Positions 54,129-61,797 of a DNA stretch of 64,000 bases are shown here, piece by piece (positions within the stretch are counted from its first letter, which is position 1; each line of letters starts with the position of its first letter). The DNA lies in assembly GCF_900110875.1 (NCBI RefSeq), contig NZ_FOFM01000001.1, positions 558,001-622,000 of the forward strand, written 5' to 3'. The translations under genes and the position numbers were made by a program. This stretch comes from Pseudovibrio axinellae. Lineage in GTDB: Bacteria; Pseudomonadota; Alphaproteobacteria; Rhizobiales; Stappiaceae. The notes under the pieces are model-generated. The model saw only the letters and a program-made list of their open reading frames with translations. It was not told the origin of the DNA and made no database searches.

Positions 54129-54345
54129 TGGTCCGGCCTTTCTTTGATCGTATCTGCGCAATTATGAGGCTGTTTGCACTGTGCTGCAACGTTGCCTCTG
54201 TTTGGTGGTAAACCGCTTGGTAGCGCTTTCTAGAAATCTGCGAGCATTATTCAAGGGACAAACACGAGCACCTGAGTTGCGGGTCTTTAGGGCTAAGGAT
54301 AACCTAGTCGTTGTTTACCCATTACCTCCAACCAGTATGTGATCA

Positions 54346-54960
54346 ATGCAACTATATTATGCTCCAAACACCATTTCCATTGCTGTCGCCATCGCACTGG
54401 AAGAAGCACAGCTTTCCTACACCACACATAAGGTTGATTTTAAGAACCCTGAGGTAGGCCGCCCCGAACTGCTTAAGGTAAACCCCAAGGGCAGAGTGCC
54501 TGTGCTGGTTACTGAAAAAGGGATTTTGACCGAAGTTGGTGCACTGCTGGATTACATCGCGGCTATGGCCCCGCACGCAAAGCTGCTGCCTTCTGATCCC
54601 TTTAAAGCGGCAAAAGTGCGTGAGGTCATGTACTACCTCGCCTCTACCATGCATGTGAACCACGCGCATAAACTCAAAGGAGCGCGTTGGGCAGACAAGC
54701 AGGAAAGCTTTGAGGATATGCGCGCCAAGGTGCCGGAAACCATGACAGCGAGCTGTACCTATGTGGAGGAGAACCTGATTGCTGGCCCTTTTGTATTGGG
54801 AGAGGCTATCAGCATCGCTGATGCTTATCTTTACATGATCAGCACATGGCTAATGGGCGACGGTGTTGATATTACCCCCTTCCCTAAATTTCACGCCTTC
54901 CAAAAGTTGATGGAACAGCGAGACAGTGTGAAGGCAGTAAGAGCTGCTGGCATGTTGTAG
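54346..54960 (+). CDS. Glutathione S-transferase family protein
   Basis: A 204-residue GST. The N-terminal thioredoxin-like domain starts QLYYAPNTISIAVAIALEEAQL and holds NPKGRVPVLVTEKGILTEVGALLDYIA (about residues 42-70, with the cis-Pro and Glu/Ser glutathione-binding pair), followed by the all-helical C-terminal domain. The active-site residue is a probable Ser/Thr rather than Tyr (beta-class-like). Substrate unknown. Confidence 0.85.
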   Translation: MQLYYAPNTISIAVAIALEEAQLSYTTHKVDFKNPEVGRPELLKVNPKGRVPVLVTEKGILTEVGALLDYIAAMAPHAKLLPSDPFKAAKVREVMYYLASTMHVNHAHKLKGARWADKQESFEDMRAKVPETMTASCTYVEENLIAGPFVLGEAISIADAYLYMISTWLMGDGVDITPFPKFHAFQKLMEQRDSVKAVRAAGML

Positions 54961-55125
54961 GCACCACCAGTTTATACCTTCCTTTCGCGATTGCCAGCCA
55001 AGTGCACACGTGCAGTCTGAACCACTGAACGTCCAAGTAAAGCACAGTGCAAAAGGCTGGCATCTAACTTGCATGCTGAGCCAGTCCCCCCAAAAGGAAG
55101 GCGCTTTGATAAAGCCTTTGCGCGC

Positions 55126-55620
55126 TTAGACAGGAGATCGGTATTGATAGATAACTTGCTGCTCGCCAAAACGTTTTAACTGGTCCACCTGTTGCAGTCC
55201 GATCTTATCAAGGAGGCGTTTTGAGCGGGTGTTGCGGTGCTGGGTCTCAGCCAAAATCACGGGGAGCTTAAGCGCTTGGCAACTAAAGGGCAGGAAAGCT
55301 TGGAGGGCTTCATAGGCATAGCCCTTTCCCCAATATTCAGGCAGGAACTCATAGGAGACTTCGTAGGATAAAGTGTCGTGATATGGCCCCACACTTAGAA
55401 GGCCAACAGCACGATCTCCTTCTTGCAAGCGCACGATACCGTGGTCGCACTGGCTTTGCGAAATTACCTTGGAACAACGGCGCTCGATTGCGTTTTGGCT
55501 CTGCCTGCCACCCAAAAAAGCACGCGTCTTTTCATTACAAAACAGCTGATTGAGAAACGGCCTGTCACGTAACTGGGGCCGGGTGATGAGGCAGCGCTTT
55601 GTCGTTAAATACAAATCCAC
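55126..55620 (-). CDS. GNAT acetyltransferase, RimJ/RimL-like
   Basis: A 164-residue GNAT N-acetyltransferase. The N-terminus TTKRCLITRPQLRDRPFLNQLF and the acetyl-CoA motif YEFLPEYWGKGYAYEALQAFLPFSCQ (about residues 90-115), followed by AETQHRNTRSKRLLDKIGLQ, are family features. The start is GTG at 55620 with a strong GGGGAGGAGC site. RimJ/RimL-type proteins acetylate protein N-termini or small molecules. Confidence 0.85.
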   Translation of the reverse strand: MDLYLTTKRCLITRPQLRDRPFLNQLFCNEKTRAFLGGRQSQNAIERRCSKVISQSQCDHGIVRLQEGDRAVGLLSVGPYHDTLSYEVSYEFLPEYWGKGYAYEALQAFLPFSCQALKLPVILAETQHRNTRSKRLLDKIGLQQVDQLKRFGEQQVIYQYRSPV

Positions 55621-55763
55621 GCTCCTCCCCTGCGTTCATCTCTATGCACCAGTGTTTTCCCATTCGGCTTTGCCGCACCTTACACATACCCAATATGCAA
55701 GACTTGACCAAAAGCATGGGGTCAGCAGTGCGCAGGCCAGACATGTGGCAGAGTATTTTACAG

Positions 55764-56261
55764 CTAAACACCCAATTTATTGACCACGTTTAAAAGCATA
55801 TCGCGCAAAGACTGTGTCTCGTCCTTGGACAGGTTTTGATAGAGCAGACGACGATCACCAGCCATTACGCTTTGCATGGCTTGCTCTGCCACATCTTTTC
55901 CCTTTTGTGTCAGGCGAACCATTTTGCTGCGTTTATCAGTCTCATGGTCGATGCGTACAATAAGGTTATCCTCCTCAAGCTGCTTGAGGATCTTAGTCAT
56001 ACCACCTGATGTTTTGAGCAAAGAGCGGTAGAGGTCACTGGGCGACATTTCCTTGGGGTCTGAACGCCCGCGTAAGGCTACCAGAACCTCAAAAGCCCCA
56101 TTGGTCAACCCATATGCTTCCAGCTCATTGGCACTGTTTTGGTCTATGACCTCACTGAGCCGGCTCATACTGAGATATAGCTCGGTTTCGAGCGAAACAG
56201 CCTCTGGCCAGTGTACCCGCATCATTTCAAGGGCTTTATTCAGCTGATAGGCTTTCGACAT
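55764..56261 (-). CDS. MarR-family transcriptional repressor
   Basis: A 165-residue MarR regulator with the winged-helix core at about residues 50-125: SPSDLYRSLLKTSGGMTKILKQLEEDNLIVRIDHETDKRSKMVRLTQKGK, where the DxRs-like wing (TDKRSKMVRLT) is clear. The ATG at 56261 has GGAG upstream. It is divergent from the PACE exporter gene and the two share a palindromic control region, so it probably represses that pump. Confidence 0.85.
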   Translation of the reverse strand: MSKAYQLNKALEMMRVHWPEAVSLETELYLSMSRLSEVIDQNSANELEAYGLTNGAFEVLVALRGRSDPKEMSPSDLYRSLLKTSGGMTKILKQLEEDNLIVRIDHETDKRSKMVRLTQKGKDVAEQAMQSVMAGDRRLLYQNLSKDETQSLRDMLLNVVNKLGV

Positions 56262-56302
56262 CAGGCTCCACAACTCTTGTTTTTAACGATTGAAAAATAA
56301 AC

Positions 56303-56341
56303 CTTGCCAGAAAGGTAGTTTATATATATCTATCTGGCAAG
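56303..56341. promoter_or_regulatory. Inverted-repeat control region of MarR and PACE genes
   Basis: A perfect 9-bp inverted repeat, CTTGCCAGA (56303-56311) and TCTGGCAAG (56333-56341), encloses an AT-rich TTTATATATA core that looks like a -10 element. It sits in the 104-bp gap between divergent starts and is a strong MarR operator candidate. Confidence 0.65.
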
Positions 56342-56365
56342 CTATTTAGAAAGATAGGTGTGAAA

Positions 56366-56791
56366 ATGAGAACATTCTGGGATAGGCTTCGGCATACAGT
56401 GCTGTTCGAGCTGGTCGCACTTTCGATTATTGCCGTGTTCGGAAGCTGGGTGACTGGTCATTCCATGCAGGAGATCGGTTTACTCGGACTGGGCATGTCT
56501 CTGCTCGCAATGGGCTGGAACTTTGTTTACAACTGGCTCTTTGACAAGTGGTATGTTGCCAACCGTGGTACCAAGCCAAGAACCGTCGCTATGCGTGTTG
56601 CGCACGCCCTTCTGTTTGAGGGTGGACTGCTTGGGTTTGGTATCGTCGCAATCATGTGGTGGTTGCAGATGAATTTTGTTCAGGCATTGCTGCTTGATAT
56701 TGGCTTTGCCGTTTTCTTCCTGATTTACGCCTTCGTGTACAACTGGGTTTATGATCTGGTCTTTCCAGTGCCTGCACCACAAGCAGCCTGA
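56366..56791 (+). CDS. PACE-family antimicrobial efflux protein (AceI-like)
   Basis: A 141-residue membrane protein of the proteobacterial antimicrobial compound efflux family, built from two BTP (bacterial transmembrane pair) halves. With the ATG at 56366 the Glu in HTVLFELVAL is residue 15, the Glu15 essential in Acinetobacter AceI; this supports that start over the GTG at 56360. Both halves show the paired pattern GMSLLAMGWNFVYNWLFDKW and GFAVFFLIYAFVYNWVYDLVFP. AceI exports chlorhexidine and polyamines. Expected target: cationic biocides. Confidence 0.88.
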   Translation: MRTFWDRLRHTVLFELVALSIIAVFGSWVTGHSMQEIGLLGLGMSLLAMGWNFVYNWLFDKWYVANRGTKPRTVAMRVAHALLFEGGLLGFGIVAIMWWLQMNFVQALLLDIGFAVFFLIYAFVYNWVYDLVFPVPAPQAA

Positions 56792-56817
56792 CAACAAGTA
56801 CTCAACATAAGAACGCA

Positions 56818-56852
56818 GGAAAAGCCGGAACAACGCATGTTCCGGCTTTTCC
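56818..56852. terminator. Bidirectional terminator between PACE and paaE genes
   Basis: A perfect 14-bp inverted repeat, GGAAAAGCCGGAAC (56818-56831) and GTTCCGGCTTTTCC (56839-56852), with a 7-nt loop, lies between the two convergent genes. Confidence 0.85.
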
Positions 56853-56884
56853 TTTCAAACCAACGCAAACTGGTCGCTGACAGA

Positions 56885-57967
56885 TTAGATATCGTCGTAA
56901 TCGACTGTTACATCATCCGTTTTTGGTCTGGACTGGCAAGTAAGCACGTAGCCGGCCTCAATCTCCCACGGTTCCAGCGAGTAGTTGACGGCCATGTCGA
57001 CTTTACCGGAGACCACCTTGGCACGGCACGTACAGCACATGCCACCTTTACAGGAGAACGGTGCTTCAATGCCCATCCGCAGGGCCCCATCAATAATGGT
57101 CTCACCCGGCTTCAACGCCACCTCATGGCGGGCACCATCTACGATCATGGAGACCTTGGCAATGTGGTCTACAGCGCTGGAATCCTTGGCTTTATGAGCT
57201 GCGTGCGGATCACTGCCATCTGCTGGCACAAACAGTTCGTTATGGATGTGCTCCAAAGGAATACCATGGCTTTGGCAGACTTTTTTGGCGGCCTCGATCA
57301 TGTCGCCCGGACCACAGAGGAAGACGTGGTCGATGCTGTTCTCACCAACGGTCTTTGTGATGAATTCCTCAATTTTTTCAGAGGTTAAGCGACCATTGAA
57401 GAGGCTGAGCTCCTGCGCTTCACGAGACAGAACATGGTAGACACTCAAGCGATCGAGGAAGCGATCCTTCAGGTCATCCAGCTGATCCTTGAAGATCACA
57501 CTCTGGGAATTCTTGTTGCCGTAGAACAGGAAGAAATGGCTGTTCGGCTCATCTTCCAACACAGCTTGCACCATGGACATGATCGGCGTGATGCCGGACC
57601 CAGCAGCAAAAGCGGCATAAACCCTTGCTTCTTCAGTGGTTCCTCTTGGCAGATTGAAGCGGCCCATCGGGGTCATCACATCAATCTCGTTGCCAACAGA
57701 GACATGATCCAGAGCAAAGCTAGAGAAGCGGCCACCCTCCACTTTCTTGATCGCAACGCGGATGTCATCATCCTTGGGAGACGAGCAAATGGAGTAGGAC
57801 CGGCGGGTGTCTTCGCCATTAATAAATTCGCGCAGGGTGAGATACTGTCCTGGAATAAAAGAATAATCTGACTTTAGGTCCGCAGGAATTTCAAAGGCGA
57901 TAGAGACAGCTTCCTCTGTTTCCTGATGGACTGACTTGATCTTCAATCTATGAAACCGTGGTGACAT
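56885..57967 (-). CDS. paaE: Phenylacetyl-CoA epoxidase reductase subunit PaaE
   Basis: A 360-residue reductase that passes electrons from NADPH to the PaaABC oxygenase. The FAD/FNR part has YLTLREFINGEDTRRSYSICSSP (about residue 45), the NAD(P) part FAAGSGITPIMSMVQAVL (about 125) and the C-terminal plant-type 2Fe-2S ferredoxin has PFSCKGGMCCTCRAKVVSG (about 308). The ATG at 57967 follows GGGAGGAAG; a longer ORF that extends through paaD is an artefact. Last gene of paaABCDE. Confidence 0.93.
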   Translation of the reverse strand: MSPRFHRLKIKSVHQETEEAVSIAFEIPADLKSDYSFIPGQYLTLREFINGEDTRRSYSICSSPKDDDIRVAIKKVEGGRFSSFALDHVSVGNEIDVMTPMGRFNLPRGTTEEARVYAAFAAGSGITPIMSMVQAVLEDEPNSHFFLFYGNKNSQSVIFKDQLDDLKDRFLDRLSVYHVLSREAQELSLFNGRLTSEKIEEFITKTVGENSIDHVFLCGPGDMIEAAKKVCQSHGIPLEHIHNELFVPADGSDPHAAHKAKDSSAVDHIAKVSMIVDGARHEVALKPGETIIDGALRMGIEAPFSCKGGMCCTCRAKVVSGKVDMAVNYSLEPWEIEAGYVLTCQSRPKTDDVTVDYDDI

Positions 57968-58010
57968 GGCTTCCTCCCTTACATCTGCCGTTGCCTTCCA
58001 GGCGAACGGG

Positions 58011-58520
58011 TCAGATGCACTTGAAATAATCAAAAGGCTCGGAACAATCGTTGCAGCGGTAAAGCGCTTTACAAGCGGTCGAACCAAACTCGGAAATACG
58101 GCTGGTGTTGGCAGAGTTACACTTGGGGCAACGGACTTGTTCCTCACCAAACAAGGCCCGGCGCGAGGCCTTGCCGTTTGGAGGTGCAATGCCGTAAACC
58201 CTTAGCTTTTCACGCGCTTTTTCTGTGAGCCAATCCGTGGTCCAGGCTGGAGTGAGGACGGTTTTGACATCCACTCTCTCAAAACCTGCGGAGAGCAAAG
58301 CCGCTTCAATATCGAAAGCGAACATGCTCATGGCCGGGCAACCGGTGTAGGTTGGTGTGATGGTCACCTCTACAGAGCCATCTGCCCGCACGTGCACATC
58401 GCGCAAGACACCAAGGTCCTCAATGGTGAGCACCGGCACCTCAGGATCGGGTACATCGCACACCGCATCCCAGGCCTTTTGATCCAACTCAGATCTCAGA
58501 ATTTTCGCTGCAACTGCCAT
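58011..58520 (-). CDS. paaD: Phenylacetyl-CoA epoxidase accessory protein PaaD
   Basis: A 169-residue DUF59/MIP18-family protein implicated in iron-sulfur or di-iron assembly for the PaaABCE epoxidase. The DUF59 domain includes DPEVPVLTIEDLGVLRDVHV (about residue 25) and TPTYTGCPAMSMFAFDIEAAL with the conserved Cys. A C-terminal zinc-ribbon-like tail holds CPKCNSANTSRISEFGSTACKALYRCNDC, a four- to five-Cys pattern typical of PaaD. Confidence 0.92.
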   Translation of the reverse strand: MAVAAKILRSELDQKAWDAVCDVPDPEVPVLTIEDLGVLRDVHVRADGSVEVTITPTYTGCPAMSMFAFDIEAALLSAGFERVDVKTVLTPAWTTDWLTEKAREKLRVYGIAPPNGKASRRALFGEEQVRCPKCNSANTSRISEFGSTACKALYRCNDCSEPFDYFKCI

Positions 58521-58534
58521 GGGTTAGCTCCCGA

Positions 58535-59290
58535 TCACCACTGGGCTTGCGGGAACGAGCGCTGCAGATACTGCATTGGCGACAGAATGTGTCCCAGATG
58601 CTCGCTGTGCTCGCCTTTACGGCCACCTGTCTGCATCCAGCTTTCTGTTGGGCGCTCCAGATTGGCCCGGACCAGAACCGTGTTCACCGTCTCGTCCCAT
58701 AAGTGCTTGATAGACATAGGGTCTATGGCAACTTCTTTGGCAACCAACGATGATACAACCTCGTCACACTCAAACATCTCGCCGGTGTACATCCAGAGGA
58801 ACTCCAGCGCGTTATTGATGCGGTTGTGGCTTTCCTCGGTGCCGTCTCCCAGACGGATCACCCACTCAGCAGAATGGCGCAGATGGTAGGTCGCTTCCTT
58901 TTCCGCCTTTGCAGCCAGACCTGCCAGTTGTTCGTCTTTCGAGTTCATCATTGCTTCCCAGAACGGGTGCATAAACGCGGAAAAGAGGAACTGGCGCATG
59001 ATGGCATATGCGAAGTCATCATTGGGCTGTTCGACAAGCAGAAGATTATTGAACTCCCGCTCAACCCTATGGAAACACAGGGCATCTTCGTCGCGGCCTT
59101 TGCCTTCGATTTGCCCTGCATAGGTGTAGAGCTCACGGGCATGACCGATGAGATCAAGCGCGATATTGGTGAGTGCGATGTCTTCTTCCAAGTGAGAAGC
59201 GTGACCACACCATTCGCCCAGTCGCTGGCTCAGAATTGCGGAATCGTCAGCCAGCCGCATGCAATATGTAAATAGTGCCGTATCTGTCAT
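58535..59290 (-). CDS. paaC: Phenylacetyl-CoA 1,2-epoxidase structural subunit PaaC
   Basis: A 251-residue ferritin-like subunit that scaffolds PaaA in the epoxidase. Helices carry ERVGVxx-type family sequence MRLADDSAILSQRLGEWCGHASHLEEDIALTNIALDLIGHARELYTYAGQIEG (residues about 10-60) and KEATYHLRHSAEWVIRLGDGTEESHNRINNALEFLWMYT (about 140-180). The ATG at 59290 has GGAGG 5 bp upstream; an ATG at 59293 is also possible. The gene overlaps little with paaB. Confidence 0.92.
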   Translation of the reverse strand: MTDTALFTYCMRLADDSAILSQRLGEWCGHASHLEEDIALTNIALDLIGHARELYTYAGQIEGKGRDEDALCFHRVEREFNNLLLVEQPNDDFAYAIMRQFLFSAFMHPFWEAMMNSKDEQLAGLAAKAEKEATYHLRHSAEWVIRLGDGTEESHNRINNALEFLWMYTGEMFECDEVVSSLVAKEVAIDPMSIKHLWDETVNTVLVRANLERPTESWMQTGGRKGEHSEHLGHILSPMQYLQRSFPQAQW

Positions 59291-59300
59291 CATGGCCTCC

Positions 59301-59588
59301 TTACATATTCGCGACTTCGTCAGGCAACTCATAGAATGTGGGATGGCGATAGATCTTTGAAGCTGTTGGCTCAAACATCTCTCCCTTTTCATCCGGATCA
59401 TTCGCTATGATAGCTGCTGATGGGACAACCCAGATAGACAGCCCTTCTCCGCGGCGTGTGTAGACATCTCGTGCTGCCTGCAGAGCCATCTCTGCGTCAG
59501 CTGCATGGACAGAACCGGCATGTCTATGGGACATGCCATTGCGTGCTCTGATAAAAACTTCCCAAAGTGGTGTTGCTTGTTCGCTCAT
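59301..59588 (-). CDS. paaB: Phenylacetyl-CoA epoxidase subunit PaaB
   Basis: A 95-residue subunit linking oxygenase dimers. Recognised by PLWEVFIRARNGMSHRHAGSVHAADAEMALQAARDVYTRRGEGLSIWVV, the PaaB consensus. It sits 12 bp after paaA and 10 bp before paaC. Confidence 0.93.
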   Translation of the reverse strand: MSEQATPLWEVFIRARNGMSHRHAGSVHAADAEMALQAARDVYTRRGEGLSIWVVPSAAIIANDPDEKGEMFEPTASKIYRHPTFYELPDEVANM

Positions 59589-59600
59589 CTGATCCCTCCC

Positions 59601-60584
59601 TTAAGCAGCTGATTTCTTTGCGGCTTGCTTTGCAGCGTACGCCTGCGCAGCCTCACGCACCCAGGCACCGTCCTCATGCGCCTTGATGCGGTCTTTCATC
59701 CGCTGCTTGTTGCAGATGCCATTGCCTTTAATGGTGTTGTAAAACTCGTCCCAGTCCGGTTCACCATGCTCCCAGTGCCCAGTTTCCTCATTCAGCTTGA
59801 GATCAGGATCCGGCAAAGAAATGCCAAGCACCTTTGCCTGAGGCACAGTGGCATCGACGAACTTTTGACGAAGTTCATCGTTGGTGAAGCGCTTGATCTT
59901 CCACTTCATGCTATCGGCTGAGTGTTTGCTGTCCTTGTCGGAGGGGCCAAACATCATCAGCGCCGGCCACCAGAGGCGATTGACGGCGTCCTGAACCATC
60001 TCCTGCTGCTCCGCTGTGCCTTTCATCATGGCAACGAGAAGATCGTAACCCTGACGCTGATGGAAGCTCTCTTCCTTACAGATGCGGATCATCGCGCGGG
60101 AATAAGGTCCGAAGGAACAGCGACATAGCGGGATCTGGTTCATGATCGCAGCACCATCAACCAGCCAGCCAACAGCTCCAACATCCGCCCAGTTGAGGGT
60201 TGGGTAGTTGAAGATGGAGGAGTATTTGGCTTTTCCGGTCAACAACTGATCGACCAGTTCTTCGCGGGAAACTCCGAGGGTTTCTGCGGCTGAATAGAGG
60301 TAAAGGCCGTGTCCACCCTCGTCCTGAATCTTAGCAAGCAAGATGGCTTTGCGCTTCAAGGACGGAGCACGCGTCACCCAGTTGCCTTCTGGCAGCATAC
60401 CAACCACTTCGGAGTGCGCATGCTGCGAGATCTGCCGAACCAACGTCTTGCGATAGGCAGCTGGCATCCAGTCGTTGGGCTCAATCTTCTCTTCACGATC
60501 AATACGAGCTTGAAAAGCAGCAAGCTTTTCTTCGTCCTCAACACCAGCTTCAACAGCCGGGTTGTTCAATGCTTGCGTGTACAT
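59601..60584 (-). CDS. paaA: Phenylacetyl-CoA 1,2-epoxidase catalytic subunit PaaA
   Basis: A 327-residue di-iron monooxygenase subunit that epoxidises phenylacetyl-CoA. Iron ligands are in the ferritin-like [18 protein letters not shown] (about residue 113) and [20 protein letters not shown] (about 200) segments. The ATG at 60584 gives [14 protein letters not shown]; a GTG at 60608 is less likely because the GGGAGGG sequence lies after it. First gene of the leftward paaABCDE operon. Confidence 0.95.
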   Translation of the reverse strand: MYTQALNNPAVEAGVEDEEKLAAFQARIDREEKIEPNDWMPAAYRKTLVRQISQHAHSEVVGMLPEGNWVTRAPSLKRKAILLAKIQDEGGHGLYLYSAAETLGVSREELVDQLLTGKAKYSSIFNYPTLNWADVGAVGWLVDGAAIMNQIPLCRCSFGPYSRAMIRICKEESFHQRQGYDLLVAMMKGTAEQQEMVQDAVNRLWWPALMMFGPSDKDSKHSADSMKWKIKRFTNDELRQKFVDATVPQAKVLGISLPDPDLKLNEETGHWEHGEPDWDEFYNTIKGNGICNKQRMKDRIKAHEDGAWVREAAQAYAAKQAAKKSAA

Positions 60585-60632
60585 AGGTAAGGTCCCTCCC
60601 AAGAGCACACCAATGTTCGTTTCCGCTTCAAT

Positions 60633-60673
60633 ATGTCACAGAATATCATTCTAACAAGTATTTTCTGTAACAT
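60633..60673. promoter_or_regulatory. Imperfect inverted repeat upstream of paaA, candidate PaaX site
   Basis: ATGTCACAGAATA (60633-60645) and TATTTTCTGTAACAT (60659-60673) form an inverted repeat that matches at 11 of 13 aligned positions and lies about 50 bp upstream of the paaA start. An inner AGAAT-ATC-ATTCT palindrome is also present. It may be the target of the adjacent PaaX protein; no CCGACCGG-type PaaR site is seen here. Confidence 0.5.
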
Positions 60674-60713
60674 TAAAGTGTGCATTTTAGGACAATTCTA
60701 AATTCACCAATGA

Positions 60714-61616
60714 TTACAAAGGTTGGAACCGTTCAAAAAACGCTGGTGCGAGAGGCGGCAGATTGCCTTCTACGTTTCTAGCATTAGAATCAAGCCAGAT
60801 CTCACCGCGATCTTTGAGTTTGCTGTAGATGTTTGCTGCAAGTTCACGGGCAACGCTGCCTGCCCAGTTATCTGGCAAGGCTTGCTGTGGCAACTCAGGG
60901 TCCCTCAGAACCAACCGCCTCAGATCATGTATGAGCATGATACGAACAACCAGTGCAACTTCGGTGGGTATTGCGCTGTAGTTGCCATCCATTTCTGACA
61001 GGAGCTCTCCAAGCCCGCGATAATTCTCAATGAACTCAACGTAGCCTTGCTGGAGGCTTGTAAGGTTCCAGGCCTGTTTGGCCAGTCGTGCGGCCTTATC
61101 ATCAGGTGCACTGGAGCACATATAGATAATCTGCTCTGAGGATTTGGGAAGGGCCTGCCCATTATCAGGTTTGATCAACACATTCGGCGCAATAGCACCA
61201 AAGCCTTGGTCCATCAGGCGTTCCCGGCGTTCTGCGCGGCCAGCTCCATCACTTAGGATGGCGGTGATCCAACTACCATTGCCCTTTGTGAGGCCTCGGG
61301 CGTAAATGCGAGGGGTCGCCTGATCAAATGCCTCCCGCCCCATATTAGTCAGCCTATAGAACGAGTTTCGCCCAATGCGGGTTCGTTCCAGCCAACCATC
61401 TGAAGCCAAGCGCGACATAGCGGTACGCACTACGCCAGAACTCACTCCAATCATCTGCATGATCTCAGTGATGTTGCCCATCCACAGTTCACCACCCCTT
61501 GGTGCAACGCAATCACCAAAGATGGAAATGATCATGGACCAGGAACGAATGGGTTTTTGCGCATGAAACCGGTCGATGAGCTTTTTAGTTTCGATTTCAA
61601 GAGTGCTCACGTCCAT
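60714..61616 (-). CDS. paaX: PaaX-family transcriptional repressor
   Basis: A 300-residue PaaX repressor. The N-terminal winged helix reads LIDRFHAQKPIRSWSMIISIFGDCVAPRGGELWMGNITEIMQMIGVSSGVVRTAMSRLASDGWL (about residues 10-75), followed by the PaaX central and C-terminal domains. In E. coli PaaX represses paa genes and is released by phenylacetyl-CoA. The ATG at 61616 follows AAAGGGCGG. It sits directly upstream of paaABCDE on the same strand. Confidence 0.9.
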   Translation of the reverse strand: MDVSTLEIETKKLIDRFHAQKPIRSWSMIISIFGDCVAPRGGELWMGNITEIMQMIGVSSGVVRTAMSRLASDGWLERTRIGRNSFYRLTNMGREAFDQATPRIYARGLTKGNGSWITAILSDGAGRAERRERLMDQGFGAIAPNVLIKPDNGQALPKSSEQIIYMCSSAPDDKAARLAKQAWNLTSLQQGYVEFIENYRGLGELLSEMDGNYSAIPTEVALVVRIMLIHDLRRLVLRDPELPQQALPDNWAGSVARELAANIYSKLKDRGEIWLDSNARNVEGNLPPLAPAFFERFQPL

Positions 61617-61745
61617 CCGCCCTTTGAGATTTAGTCCCCTGAAGTTGTAAGGGGTCAGTGCCGCAATAGGCAAGCACCTGTTTGGAAGCCATTTTGATAA
61701 GCCATCGTATTTTGCTAGTAGCTATCTAATAGCGACGCGCAAAAA

Positions 61746-61771
61746 AAGCCGGAGGCGATTGCCTCCGGCTT
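61746..61771 (-). terminator. Intrinsic terminator of the 5'-nucleotidase gene
   Basis: On the minus strand, AAGCCGGAGGC pairs with GCCTCCGGCTT across a 4-nt loop, followed by a run of seven T (the A-run at 61741-61747). It lies 27 bp after the stop at 61798. Confidence 0.9.
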
Positions 61772-61797
61772 AAACTCGTCAGCTAAGCAAAAGCTGC

